Source: Terfezia claveryi
Lineage: Eukaryota > Ascomycota > Pezizomycetes > Pezizales > Pezizaceae
DNA: 64,000 nucleotides
Assembly: GCA_015179025.1 (NCBI GenBank)
Contig: WHUX01000035.1
Coordinates: forward strand, 310,001 to 374,000
Direction of reading: 5' to 3'
The notes beneath the pieces are model-generated. The model searched no databases and was not told the origin of the DNA. It saw nothing but the letters and a program-made list of their open reading frames with translations. Below are positions 46,501-59,113 of this stretch, one piece after another (within the stretch, counting starts at the first letter, position 1; the number at the start of each line of letters is the position of its first letter). The position numbers and the translations under genes are program-made.

Positions 46501-47448
46501 GTTATTAGATGCATCGGGACCAACAAGGATGACTTGGCCCGTATCCCCCAAACCCCGTGTGTCTCTCACGACATCATAAACCAATTGTGCGTTCACAACC
46601 ACTGTCAGGAAACCTAAAAGATCGCCTTTTGACGTATTGTTGATGATAGGGTTTGTAAAACTCATCATAAAAAATGAGGAGTTAACCTGTAGAGGGCCCA
46701 TGACCATCCCTCCCCTATCCACAATCCTATCCAGATCATTGTCTGCTGCATTCGGGTATAGAGAGTCCGGGAAGCCGTCATGTAGTAATTCTCCTGCTTG
46801 AATTCTTTCTGAGGTGGCTGTCTTGCCATCAAAGCCTGTAGCGTTCCCCAAGTATCCAGTGTTCCACCCATTATCCTTCGATGCTGGAACTATTATGCCC
46901 CTCGCATTTTCTCCAGTAACATTCATCAGGCCCAATCTTCCTCCCAAGATGTTCAAGCCTTCTGGAGTATCATTGCCATTGCCTAGTCGCGGGTCGTAGA
47001 CCACTGCTTGTAGCAGGCCTCCAAAGCCTCCTCCATTTGACCCTGTCACTATCTCCAAATCTTCAATCGCACGTTGCCAATTCTCAGCAGTGTTATTTCC
47101 AGTATGCCATCGCCGTAACGCATTTTGTAGAATGAGTCGGGTTGATATTGACGAGACACTGTTGTGTAGGATAACCAAGGATTGTGTGAGCTGAGCAGAT
47201 TTAAGGTCTGTCGTCAGGGATAATCGAGATGTACGGAGCTCGACCACCATTCTATAATTGATAATCCACTTTAAGACTGTTAGTCGAAATCTCAATGATC
47301 TTCAATTTAACTGAAGATCCTAATTGAGAAAAAAAATAAAAAGCCGAACAAGATTACGTACTGTCACAATAGCTAAAACCCCGACAGCAACTAGAGCTGT
47401 CAAAGTCACCAACAAACTCAATTGCGCCCGTATGCCAACCCTCAACAT
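43598..47448 (-). CDS. SLN1: Hybrid histidine kinase, Sln1-type osmosensor (group VI)
   Basis: Exons 47448-47362, 47268-46178, 46124-45919, 45847-45067 and 45017-43598 give 1,194 residues in frame. Two membrane segments (about residues 7-29 and 424-446) flank a large extracellular sensor region with several N-x-T/S sites. A HAMP-like linker and coiled coil (EHLEDRVAERTKELEEQ) lead to the HisKA domain with phospho-acceptor His596 (NISHELRTPLNG), an HATPase domain (NLVGNGLKFTPEGG, DTGPGIP, GGTGLGLSI) and a receiver domain with Asp1035 (NLVFMDIQMP) and Lys in LAKPI. Sln1 autophosphorylates and passes phosphate through Ypd1 to Ssk1, holding the HOG MAP-kinase pathway off until osmotic stress. The order and single receiver match fungal group VI kinases. 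Confidence 0.94.
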
Positions 47449-50122
47449 CTTTACACGGTTTTTCTTTGCAACAATTATATGTTTGCAATCTTGGAACGCC
47501 CCCAGGCCGTTCACCACTGTTTATTCACCACAAGAAACACTTGTCAGGAGCACAGTCGCTATTTGCACTGTGACCTTGGGTTATCAACGATGTAGGTAAA
47601 TCGAGTATTGCTGCAGTTGCTGATCCAGGTGCTATTTCTGAGGTATGTATGGGCACAGTAACTGGCCATGGAAGATCCTGGTACGTATGTAAAGGTTGTG
47701 AGCTTGATCTGTTTACAAATACCCCAGGGTTTCTCGGGATTCAGCGAAGACAGGATGGAAGAAGGGTCCGGTGCCGGCCGTTAGCGGTGGTGTCGAGTAG
47801 TGGAAGCGAGCAGAGGGGACTATAGAGGTGGGAATAGGTACACTTCAGTGACACAATCACTACAACTAATATGATTTTAGACTATGCCTGAACCTATCGC
47901 CGCAAACGGAACGCAGCTCCGTATGCTTATGTGAATTACCTCCGCATTGCTTATGTGAACATTACCTCCGCCTGCTACGTAGCTCTTATCGTGGCCACAT
48001 TGCTAAACAACGTTCCTTTGAAGAGGTTGGGGGGGGAGTCCGGGCCAGCACTACTGTATAGGTCGTGAGGTACCTAAAACACTGTCCGGTGTAATGATCT
48101 GCCCGTGGATACTTTGCTCATATTCGTATCAAGAAAAAGCAAGAACAGAAACAAGAGCAAGCGAGAAAAGAAGATGATTTCCTGTTGGGTACGCAATTCT
48201 ATGCATGTCTAAAGCCGCCACAAGGACAGGGTTCGCCGGCTCGTGACGGAATATGGTGCGTCCCTCCGAAAAAAAAAGTAACCTCCTAATTAATTCCCCG
48301 GACGCGTTGGGTAGGGTGAATCTGGCACGACCTACAACACCTGGCATCCGGTTGAATTTGTTTGGATTGTATAGATGCCAACGTTGCCGCTGCCCGGAAA
48401 TATTACATTCGGTACGGTGATGGCATGATGCAGCTCACATGCACATGGCCGTCGATGAGTTGCGAAGATTTAAAGGGATAGCCCAAACTCTAAATTCCAA
48501 CAGAATTCATAGGTTTCATGCATTCATGTCTTACTATATTACATGAGACTTCATGCCTCAACATACAGGACAGTATTGGGTCCCCTGAAAAAATTGTCAT
48601 GACGTTGGCCTGCGCGGTAATATTCACTTGCTCAGGCTGCTTTCCAGTTCGGATGCCCGTATTTTCTTTCTTGTGCCGACGGCACCTTGCCTGACTCGGA
48701 CTATATTTGCGAGATGCTTTGATAGGGCTCGGGCCGGTATCCCCACGGCCCGGTATCCGTGGATCTCTGAGATCTAGGTACAATGGTATCTAAAGCAAGC
48801 CCGTCGGCCCAATGGCGGTAGGTTAAATTTTTTTTTTATTTTTTAAATCAACCCGGGGGACTCCACTTCGATGGCCCCTACCAACACTGGTCCCTTGTCT
48901 TTTCACTTAACAATCCTAGTATGTACATTAGATCCTCCCTGCTGCAGCTGGGAACCGCATACACTTGGAGTACATGTACTGTACATGTACTTATACAGTA
49001 TCCCTACAAGTATCCCTCAGAGTACAGATATTCAGGGATGCAATTAGACTTTGAGTTTATGTTTTTTTTTTCTCTCTGGTGTTGCGATTGCAAATTTCCC
49101 CTTCACACACCCATTATAATACGTATCGTAGTCTAGTTAGTCTAGTTGTAGAGATAACGGTAATAATTCATAGATTCGTGGGCCTTATATATATATATAT
49201 ATTGTAGGAATGCCACGAATGCATGAATTCTATAAATATATATGTACTAAGCCCAAATCCATGGATTCCTACAATATATACCAGCCGCGAATGTTATGAA
49301 TTTTACATAGAAGCCATGAATGCCTAAGTCTATATACATATAGAAGCCGCAAACATATGTACTGCAGACATATATCACGACTGCGAATGGAGAAGTTCCG
49401 TACCTCACGACCACGCAAAGACGCAGCCTTGCGAGGTCATCCCTAAGTGCAGACGAATATAACTATTGCCTGCACAGGCATAGAGCACCCCTGCCAAGTT
49501 CAGATACCCAGAGGTAGTCCTATGGACTCTATATTGCAGACTTCTGACTATACATGTTCCTACTCTGTAACTATTTCGAAACACAGAATAAAATCCTATA
49601 GTAGCGAAGTTTAATCCAATATGACATATCTCATTTTGAAACTCAAACTATATGTACTATAGCAGAGGCAATACAGGATGTGAAATAAACAGCTATGACA
49701 GGTATTATGAAAGCAAAGGGGTTGCTGAGGGAAAGTAGGAGGTTCAATAAAACTACTAGCTTAATGGTTATTTTTCTTACGAGGCTGGTCTCTTTTCATA
49801 TGCAGAAAGGGTCATACAAGTATGATGTTGAGAGAAAGATGGCTCCTAGTTGAAGGATAATGATTTTGACAGGTTGGGAGGTGCCTCGGACTCAGAGTCG
49901 GGTTCGGCACACTTTCTTTGGGTATAGACAGAAAAAAAAAAAAAAAAAAAAAACTCGCAACATTGCTCGAACAACACTAAATCGTGACAAAAAAAATGAC
50001 TACGATGAGCAAAATCCCTCTAATAATAGCACTGATAAATATTTGATGAAATATTCTGAACATCGGATCAATTCTTGATCGATATAAAGTACTACACATA
50101 ATTACAATTTGACCCCTTCCAC
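47449..50122. other. Gene-poor stretch between SLN1 and UTP22
   Basis: Holds the SLN1 promoter on the left and the 3' flank of UTP22 on the right. A quasi-palindrome around 48973-48993 (GTACATGTACTGTACATGTA), a TA-repeat near 49187, and a LINE gag relic (49735-49953) are the only structures seen. No gene was recognised. Confidence 0.4.
49735..49953 (+). pseudogene. Second LINE gag relic with poly(A) tail
   Basis: The plus strand reads IKTTSLMVIFLTRLVSFHMQ and then KMAPS, with ILTGWEVPRTQSRVRH after a shift. It parallels the 42540-42720 part of the larger relic (KTTS..VVILLNSPVSFHVPSG). An A22 run at 49932-49953 follows directly. I infer a short 3'-end fragment of a related element; the protein match is to the other relic, not to a named family. 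Confidence 0.4.
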
Positions 50123-53100
50123 TCATCGATTTATCTCTATCCTCTCGACTAACTCCCCACCTAGCCTTGCTATCTCGTTTAAAATCGCCGATTTGTTTAT
50201 TGCCAACGTGCCTTTATCGTTCTGTGGTTCTTCCTGGGCTTCTCCATCGTCGCCATGATCACTTTTGTTATTACTCTTCCCATAATCAGTGGTGGGGATT
50301 GTTGAGCACGCGAGATTGACTTTCCACGGCCGTACGTTTGACGTATGAGGTGCCCAAAGAGCACCAACTGTTGGTGTAGAGGTTGAGCCGTGGAAGAATA
50401 CCAGGGAGGAAGTGTAGATTCTCTGTAAGAATCACATCGTTAGTTCAACCAACTTCTCGGTGGTTTATCTCGGAAATGGGGATGGTTGGGATCATACTTG
50501 CAAATCCTGCAAAAACAAGTGTGCAGGATTAAACCCAATCTGCAACATCTGTAAATCTGGTAAATTCTTATACTTGCTCCCCTTCCCCTTACTTCCTCCT
50601 ACACCAGCAAGATACATTGGGTCCAGGTGAATCACAAAATCATAATCCGCCAATGCATGGGCAAATAATGTTCCTACGTTCTCACTACCATTCTTCTTCG
50701 CATGCTCAATGGCCAAGCGAGCCAATGCTGTCATCCTCGCCGCAACAACCCGCGACGGGCCGTTCTCAGTCCAAGTTATTCCTTCATGATCGTAATTCGT
50801 TGCAGCAAAGAGTACGGTGCGATTAAGGCCTGGGTCGAATTTTCTCAGCCCCTCAAATTTCTCCGTGATAGACTCAATATCGGTAGGTTTGAGTACGCCT
50901 GTGTCAATTCCAGCTGCAAGGTTATCCGGGTCTACGGAATCCCCGTCGCTAGTATCAACGATGAGGGGGTCGACACGCCAGTCCCACGTTGCGAGAAATT
51001 TTAAAGTGCGGAGGAACCCGGTCATGATACTTGATGGAGCGGACCATGGGAATGGGGAAACGAATTGTAGGGTGACAATGAGCTCGATCAGTTCCTCTGA
51101 GAAGTGGCATGAGAGGAGGTGCGCTGCAAACCATTTTTTGACTAAGCGGATTGTTGGAGAAAGGAATGCGTGCCTGAGGCAAAGTTTTGAAATGCAGGTT
51201 GTGTGAATGGGGGATTTGACGAATGTACGGTCGTAGATTGTGAGGGCCTGGGAAGCGAGGTCCCGGGCTTGTGGGAGGAGGGTTTTGTCCTTTGTCTGGC
51301 GCTGAAGGAGGTAGGCCTCTCGCTCGTGGTGGATGCGGATACGGAAAGTGGGACCAGAGTGGTAGATTACGTCGAGGAAGGAAGCGTTGAAAATTTCTCG
51401 ACCGGGTTCTTGGTTCTCGAGGCCTACGCGGGTGCTAATATCTCCATCCGTGGAGGTTTCCTTAAGAAGCTGGCCTATACGGAGAAGGAATGCAGTCTTG
51501 GTGCGTTGGATGGCAACGAGATCGTCAGGCCAGCGCCCGGAGGACTCAAATTGGAGCACAACATCTGCAGGCATATCCATTAAGATACCAGAGTTCAGAC
51601 CCGGGAGAGGTGAGTGTATAGTGGAGAACCGGAGGGCAGATGAGATGGGGGTGATGTGGCGGATGATCAGAGGGAGGTCTTCGATAGAACGGAGGCCCTT
51701 GACTAGAGTATCGTATCCTGTCATGACAGGTTGGAAGAGTTTGGTTGTGGCTTGGGCGCCTGGGAGCTGATGCTTGGAGAGAAGCTGAGCGTATTCATCC
51801 CCAATGAAAGCTATGCCTTGGGAAATGTCCGGACTAAAGTGATGTTTGACAATGTAGCTGATGACCTGGTGTATCACTGGAGTTTTCGGGTCTTTGCTGT
51901 CTCCCCAAAAGATACTTTCCAAGATGCTTCCGTCCTTGAATCGACGGAGCTCGGCTTTCTCACCCCAGAACTTGCGGAAGGAATTGGCTTCCTTCTTATT
52001 CTCAGCCGAAGGCCCATGGTCTATGAGTCGATGGCATTTCTCGCCGCTCAAGAAGAAACCAGCAGTGACAGTTTTCTGAGCTGAGAGGCCGCCTCCTTTT
52101 CTCCTGGTGTCCCAAGGCTGGATCTCTGGCAACTTGAGGGTAATCATTTTCACCCTGTCAGCTAAGCCATGGAGGAATACGCTGTAGAGCCTCCGTGCGA
52201 AAGTCACGCGCAAATCGGTGTTGTCAGGGGTGCTCGCAGCTGCTGATACCTCTGCAGGCACTGGAATATTACATATCAGGTCATATCTCAAGTACGGCTC
52301 GTCCACACGGTTAAGAAAAATTGCGTCAAACTGATCCTGAGCAGAGCTGTTAAGGGCCTTGAGCGTTAGATTTGCCTCATATCGTAACTAATCTTCTGGT
52401 TAGCTTCTAGAGATATTGGGGTTTACACATCGGATATCTACCATTCTATATGCCCAGGGGCTTATCTTGAAAAAAATGTTAAGCCCAATTTCGCCATCCA
52501 TCACAATGGGTGTATCACTCCCATGAACGCCCTCACTGACGCCATTGACGACTAATGGGCTTTTTATAAGATCCCGTGCTGCTAGAAATTGCAAAGTGCC
52601 CTTGAACAACTGATAATTACTATAACCTCCGGAAAGTACAGTACCGCCCATGGTACTCCCAGCCTTCATCAGGTATGCCATCAATGCAGACCACTCAAAG
52701 TTCCCAATTCCCCCGGACGCAACATCAGGAGTGAAACCGCGTTGACGCAGCCATACTCGACCAAGAATACAGGCGTCCCTGAATGCCGCAGAGTGGGATG
52801 CACTAGCATGCAAAAGCTTGAGGTGGTGCATGTAGGCTGTATCAGCTAGAACGGAGGAGTTATAGGTTGGGGTTGGAGGAAGGATGGTATTTGGGTTAGC
52901 CTCGAGCTCGGTGGCAGGGCGAACGCAGTTTTTGCTCAGGGCAAGTTTCTTGACGGGGAAAACATCAGGAGATATGCAGGGTATGACCCGGATCGTGCAC
53001 TTCGATTTTGTGAAATCGTATTCACCTGCGTCTGCTGTTGGGCATTAGCTAGGATCATCTTGAAATATAAGGGCAATGTACCATCACTGGGTGCGACCAG

Positions 53101-53955
53101 CAATACCGGGCGTAAAGCGTCCCCGTTGAGCAGGCCAAAGGAGATGTTACATCTGAAGTTATTGGCTTCGTGAATACCAGCAGCAAGACAAGCCAGGTAG
53201 AAAGCACGTTTGTGGAAGTAACGATAGTTGAGGTAGTCTTTCTCTTGAAACAAGCTCTATTGAACAATTAGCATCATGAAAATTTGAAGCAGTGGCTCGG
53301 ATTTAGGAGATACCGAGGGCATTTGGACGACGAAGTCCACATTATTTCCTCCGATCTCCTTGGTCATAGTCTTCATGGGGAAACTCCCCACCACGTTAAC
53401 ATATTCTGGCTTCTCATATCCAAATTTGTATTTGATATTTTTCGTTGGTTTAGGTGTGGGGAATGGTATGACAATCTTATGCCTCTTGATCATGTCCTTT
53501 TCCGCATCTGCCAACTGTTACAATCCCCGTCAGCCCAGTCTTTGGAGTTCGGCGTCCACTGATGAACATTCCACTCACCATAGCAGGCTCCTTTGTGGAT
53601 ATACTGTCGATAATGCTCTTCAGCTTGTGCAGCGCCTTTTCCACCGGTCCCATTCGTTTCTTGTAGTCCACCTTCACCTCAGCCAAGAGCTCATCTGTCT
53701 CCATACGAAAGACATTGGACTTGTACTCGTACATCTGTGTGAGCTTAGCCGTATTGCTCAAGATTGAGATAGTCTGATTCGCCCCTCGCTTCTTTCCTCG
53801 CTGGTGATCATTCCTGTTGGCGTTGGAAGTTCCGTTGCTGGTGTTGACGTCTATTTCCTCACGGGGGGGGGCCTATCGTTGTGTGAGGACTCATCACCGC
53901 GATTCCCAGACTCGTGCTCAGTTTTTTGCTTCTTTTGAGGACTTCCTGCTGCCAT
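50123..53955 (-). CDS. UTP22: U3 snoRNP / SSU processome protein Utp22 (Nrap family)
   Basis: Exons 53955-53579, 53514-53314, 53256-53082, 53025-52442, 52387-50498 and 50422-50123, about 1,175 residues. Utp22 is a core UTP-C component of the 90S pre-ribosome with tandem poly(A)-polymerase-like nucleotidyltransferase folds; it is needed for 18S rRNA maturation. Conserved stretches include YKSNVFRMETDELLAEVKVD, YVNVVGSFPMKTMTKEIGG, KRAFYLACLAAG, RFKDGSILESIFW and the late FAATNYDHEGITWTENGPSR and HLDPMYL. Exon 1 as written is one base short: a C9 run (minus strand; 53863-53871) would need ten C to link the N-terminal MAAGSPQKKQKT to the conserved part. The acceptor of exon 4 lies in a CAG repeat (53025, 53031 or 53034), all in frame. 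Confidence 0.92.
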
Positions 53956-54376
53956 TGCGTCAAATGATGGGTATTCGTGATCGCTGTGCCACAGCTCACG
54001 GGTGTAAACTTGCGAAACGCCAAGATTTCAGATTTCAACGGATAAAAAAGTACGCTAGGTAGGTAGTGAGCTAAGCCTCTGACTGGATTGATGTGTCTTG
54101 CCGTCATACTACAGCGCCTATGCTCCGAAAATGGAAGAAATTCAAAGATACGCCAGGTGGGGTACTCACATCAAAATAGTGAGGCGTACTTCGACCCTAC
54201 AAAGGTGTCCAGTCCCTGCAACTGTCTATATAGCCGAATTCACCTCTAATAGGCTAATTGGGGAAGAATATACGAAGCTGAGGACAAACAACACCCTAAT
54301 CAACAGTTCAACAGTTACCTGTTATTTCAACCTACTAGCATTTCCAAGTATACGACCTACCCCACTGAGGGTTACG
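53956..54376. promoter_or_regulatory. Divergent promoter between UTP22 and cystathionine gamma-synthase
   Basis: 421 bases between start codons. TCACGGG lies at about 53997. I recognised no CPC1/Gcn4 site (TGACTC) with certainty, although TGACTGG occurs at about 54078. Confidence 0.35.
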
Positions 54377-56526
54377 ATGGAAAGCCTTGGGTCCCCTATC
54401 CCTGAGGACTCAACCCACGTACGCACTTCACCCATTATTCCTCTATAGTATTCAAACCCTAACTACTCGTGTCCCTAGCATAGGCGGTCAGCGTCTCCTT
54501 ACCCACATGGAAAGCAAATGTCGGCTACGAAAAAGGGGAGGAATGGGTGGTTAGCAAGCTGATGACAGGGTATCCAAGGTATGCCCATGAAGCTCCCCTG
54601 ATTTAAACCAACTAGTCTAAGAATAGTCTCAGGTTTTTTGTGCACCTTAGCATTCGAAAACTTGCCCAAAGCATCGTACAGCAGCATGGTCAACCGGGGG
54701 AGGATGCACTATTAGTTCCTACTCTAGCCGTAGCCAAACGGTGTGGCGCTTTCATCTCCCAAACTTCCGGATCTGCTACCGTGAGGGTTATTGAGTTTGT
54801 GCATCAGAAGTCGAAGGCACCATCAAAGGCCCCATCTACAGACATATGGTCTGACCTATGCGCGGTGCTCTATCCCAAGGATCTCCATGAACATGCAAAA
54901 GCCTACTGGCAGCATACAGGGGAAGGTGTCTCCAGCCGAAGGGCCGAGTTCTGTCAGCATCAGTTTGATGAGGGTATACTAGTCCCCAAGAAGTCGTTGG
55001 GAGAGCCTCAAAATGGTTCCGAAGGAATGGTGAAGGGTCCGCGCAGGTACCAGCGATGCTCGATAGACGTTACCCCCAAACGAGCCCCTCAGAAACCTAG
55101 TTATATTAATGATGGGGATGAATATTCCATTTTCGTGGAAGAACGCTTCGGCCGGAATTTAGGTGCCGCTTTTGTACAATCTGCGAAACTCGCAATTCGG
55201 AAGAGGATTTCTGGTTCACTGAAGGCAAATGTTTGCTTGGAAGATGCGTTGAAGTTCACTGATGATAGTGGAGTGCGTGTGAAGGGATTGAACCCAGATG
55301 ATGTTTATCTATTCCCTTGTGGCATGGCTGCAATTTTCAATACCCATCGGATGCTATTATCTGCATTAGGTCCGAAGAAAAGCGTGGCATTTGGGTGAGT
55401 TCTCTGTCAGAATATCATTTTTCCAGAACCTTAGTGTTAACGTCTCACAGCTTTCCATACGTGGACACCCTGAAGTGCCTAGAGAAATGGGGCCCGGGCT
55501 GCCATTTCTATGGACATGGCTCTGAGGAGGAGCTAGATACTTTGGAAAAGTTGCTCGAGGATGGGGAAAAAATCCAAGGCTTATTCTGCGAATTTCCGTC
55601 AAACCCTCTACTTAAAACGCCCAACCTCGTACGCATTAGAGCGTTGGCCGATAAGTACGAGTTTGCGGTTGTGGTCGATGAAACAATTGGAAACTTTATG
55701 AATATAAATGTTTTGCCATATGCAGATGTCGTTGTGAGCAGTCTGACCAAAGTTTTCAGTGGTGCTAGTAATGTTATGGGTGGATGGTAAGATATCTCCT
55801 AACCATCTTCTTGGTGTTGCTAACCCTCTCAAGTGCTATCCTTAACACACAAAGGCGATACTACCAACAATTGAAAGACTTTATGGCTCAAGATTTTGAG
55901 GATAATTACTGGGCGGAGGATTCCATCTTCCTGGAGCGAAATAGTCGTGACTTTGTCTCACGTATTGAGAGGATGGCTGTCAATGCAGAAGCTGTCTGCA
56001 ATCTTCTCCAATCTCACCCTAAAGGTACCTATACTAAAGGCTCAGTATACTTCAACATGGGTAATAACATCTTGCAGTAAAAGCCATCTATTATCCAAAG
56101 TTCAGTCCGACGAAGGAAAACTATGATGCTTGTCGGTGTATTAACGGTGGGTATGGAGCATTATTCTCTGCAACGTTTCATACTGTTGAAGATGCCGCGC
56201 TTTTCTTCGATGCTCTCAACATCGCTAAGGGCCCTAGCTTGGGAACCAATTTCAGTCTCTGGTGGTGTTACCCTGACATAGGCTTGATCACATGATGCTA
56301 ATGTTGGATCATAGTTCACCATATACCTTGTTGGCTCATTATACTGAATTGGATTGGGTAAGGCAGCTTTTTGGTATAGAATCACGATGTGAGCCCAAAC
56401 GCTAACGTGTTTCATTAGGCTGCATCATATGGGGTAGATACAGCCCTCATTCGGGTCAGTGTCGGCCTGGAGGAAAAAGAACACTTGGTGGAAGTCTTCC
56501 AATGTGCATTGGACGCAATGAAATAA
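54377..56526 (+). CDS. STR2: Cystathionine gamma-synthase
   Basis: Eight exons (54377-54418, 54484-54578, 54633-55394, 55451-55786, 55834-56024, 56078-56261, 56315-56357, 56419-56526) join in frame to 586 residues. The PLP enzyme makes cystathionine from cysteine and an activated homoserine, the first transsulfuration step toward methionine. Fungal hallmarks include the N-terminal [20 protein letters not shown] region, [29 protein letters not shown], the Asp of [13 protein letters not shown] and the PLP lysine Lys400 in SSLTKVFSG. The C-terminus reads [20 protein letters not shown] and [18 protein letters not shown]. Length and the ~150-residue N-terminal extension match Neurospora met-7-type enzymes. 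Every intron phase agrees. Confidence 0.95.
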
Positions 56527-56837
56527 TGTATTGGAGGCAGCGGCATATATGGAATTAGATTTCATTCTACAAAATATAGACGAGAGAATTTCCTTTATAA
56601 AGGATATATTTCGCATACAGATTGGTGTATTTCGCAAACTCAACTATTTTCTCTTAATTAATTGATTCTTCTATCAAGGTCACAGGACCTTATCACTGAC
56701 GCATAGGGCATACCCTAGTCGAACTCTTGGCGTGCAAACCCGGCAATTGTTTTCAAGGGCAAACGTACCTTCCAGCAACCCAGCAGCTCAACGCTATCAC
56801 CAAAAGTATCACCGCTCCAGAGCAACATATATCTGCG

Positions 56838-57303
56838 ATGTCGTACAACAAGCAAGAAAAGGGAGAATTGGGCGAGGGCCCCAAGATCCACAAAATCCGT
56901 ATCACCCTCACCTCCAGGAAGGTCCAGGCCTTGGAGAAGGTCACCACCGACTTAATTGAGCGTGCCAGGTCCAAGAGTGAGTTTGGGGTTCAGCAGTTGG
57001 TTTGAGCGCGTACAGTGCTAATGTAGATTAGACCTCCGTGTTAAGGGACCGGTCCGCCTCCCAACCAAGGTACTCAAGATCACTACCCGTAAAACCCCTT
57101 GCGGTGAGGGTTCTAAGACCTGGGATTGCTTCGAGATGAGGATTCACAAGCGTTTGATTGAGTATGTTCCTCTACTATCCCAAAATCTTTTTGGCCGTGG
57201 CTAATCACTTGTCTGTAGCCTCAACGCTCCTACCGAAATCGTCAAACAGATCATTATTAATATCGAAGCTGGTGTTGAGGTTGAGGTGACTATTGCCGCT
57301 TAA
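56838..57303 (+). CDS. RPS20: 40S ribosomal protein S20 (uS10)
   Basis: Exons 56838-56976, 57032-57161 and 57219-57303 give 117 residues in frame. uS10 sits in the head of the small ribosomal subunit. Family sequence is unmistakable: [58 protein letters not shown] and the end [16 protein letters not shown]. An upstream in-frame extension to 56727 exists, but the ATG of [10 protein letters not shown] is the conserved start. Confidence 0.97.
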
Positions 57304-57673
57304 ATGCCTACCCTGCATCACTACGCGCTAGCGGATATGGATTTCTCGGTCTCTTTATGTTTCGCTTCTCTCTCGAAATTCCGATAGCGCTATGCTTCCT
57401 TGTGCTGTCGGCTGGTTTGTGGTGGCTGTGTTGGGTTGGTTGTAATGACATGGGAAATGTAAAAATATGGTCGAGAATCTGGAATTTACAGCATAGATAA
57501 TAGTGATGTTTCTCGTTACGTGATGTACTCGGTAGTGCCGCTTAGTCAGCTCTCAAAGACAAGCGCGTCTCCCCAATGTTGTTTGAGAACAGCGCTGTGC
57601 CCACCTGTTAAGAGACAGCAAGGTTCTATCCATATTTTTACCTAGTCCACCCACCTCCGACTTCCTGCCAGCA
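57304..57673. other. RPS20 3' flank and ELYS-domain gene promoter
   Basis: 370 bases with no other feature. A CT-rich stretch precedes the ATG at 57674. Confidence 0.4.
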
Positions 57674-58857
57674 ATGTCATTACCCAAATCATACACGAGC
57701 AGCGTCCACGGCAGCGAGATGCCTGACGACCATCTTGCAGATTACAAGACCGTCTTCCCAACCGAAGTCGCAAAATTCCCATACGACAAGCACAAGGTTG
57801 CTCGAGTCTCGAAGAACCGCGCCGCGTTGGGAGGCCAGCTGTTCTTCGACAAGCTATGTACGGAGAATTTGGATCGGGTGGAGAATAGTAAGATGCTCCA
57901 TGGTTAGTCAGACGTGGAAGGGGGACGAGCTGATGTTAGGCCGGGGGAGCGTCTAGTACAGGATACATACCCACCAAAAGCAACGTCGTTCCTACGCCAT
58001 TTCTTCGAGAAAATCCTGCAGAGTAATATCGATAGACTGAGGCAGCATTCGTTTGTTTATTACCTGTTGAGGGATTTCGATGAGGAACGGCCGAGGAAGT
58101 ATGCGGAGAAGGCTATGATGCCGGAACACTTTTGTAGGCTGATGGATGGGATGTGGTTTTTAGATCAGTTGTTGTTTGAGGTATGTCTCCTCACCTCCCC
58201 ACACTACCCATCAACCCCACTTTTCAATGACTATGAAATGATTTACTCAGATTTTTGAGTGGGCAAATATAGCAAGCGCTGCCATGTATAACTCACCCGG
58301 CGGTTCACTTTCCTTACCCGGATATGGTTCTCGCTGCGTTGCTCTCAGTACCTTCAACAAATATACCCTCTCCATCACCATATCTCGCACTTACATTCGT
58401 TGAATGCACACAGCCTTGCCTCCTGTCAGACGCTTCCATCATGCTATACTTCCGTGCACTTCTCTCCGTATCTCCAGCTCAGGCTTTCCTATATACCCGC
58501 GTAGCCCAAACGCACCTACGGAGCCAGCTGCTGAGGCTGCTAGTAGAGCATTGCTTGACAGTGGACAGGGGGAAAAATGCAATTGTGTTTTTAGAACTAC
58601 CGATGATGAGGGAGGAGGAGAGGGTAGTGGAGGAGGTGCTAAAGGGAGCGAGCGGGGTTATGGGTGGGTTGGCGAGGGATACGTTGTTGCAGAAGTGGGC
58701 GAGTAAAGGGAGGATGGCGGAGATATTGGATGTGGTCGGGGGTCAGGGAGTGGAGAGTGAGGCCAAGGCTGCGGGAGTTAATTGGGCCGATTTGAGGAGG
58801 GGAGTAGAAATGGGATTGGGCGGGAGGAGGGCATTGGCGGAGGTTACAGGTAATTGA
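57674..58857 (+). CDS. ELYS-like domain protein (nuclear pore / kinetochore assembly factor)
   Basis: Exons 57674-57887, about 57930-58180 and 58273-58857, roughly 349 residues. The N-terminal FPTEVAKFPYDKHKVARVS and NRAALGGQLFFDKL match the 'FP..PY....v..I...R..L.g.LfFD.L' start of ELYS domains; SFVYYLLRDFDEERPRKYA, PEHFCRLMDGMWFLDQLLFE and ITHPAVHFPYPDMVLAALLS continue the alpha-helical domain. In animals ELYS recruits the Nup107 complex to chromatin; small fungal relatives are nucleoporin-associated. Intron 1 is uncertain: the in-frame acceptor gives only a 42-base intron, whereas the better acceptor TTAG at 57935-57938 is one base out of phase. Intron 2 is clean. A possible donor at the very end (ACAG|GTAATT) may hide a further exon. 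Confidence 0.7.
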
Positions 58858-59113
58858 GAGGTAATAAGAGGAGTTTGTACTTAATTATGAGAGTGGATTA
58901 TATAACTGAAAGTGCCTGACACGCAAATCATTTTTGTACGTAATTCCCATCCGTGATTTATTGTTTATTGCTCCGCAGACGGGGACAATGACAAGTATGG
59001 CCTGCACCATGGAAATTCCCTGGTGGATTTAGAGAGCGGAGTGATGATCATGTCAGATTCTGGCTGAGCATCGCCGCTCTAACTGTTGGGCTTCCCTCGA
59101 TTTCATAAGCAGA

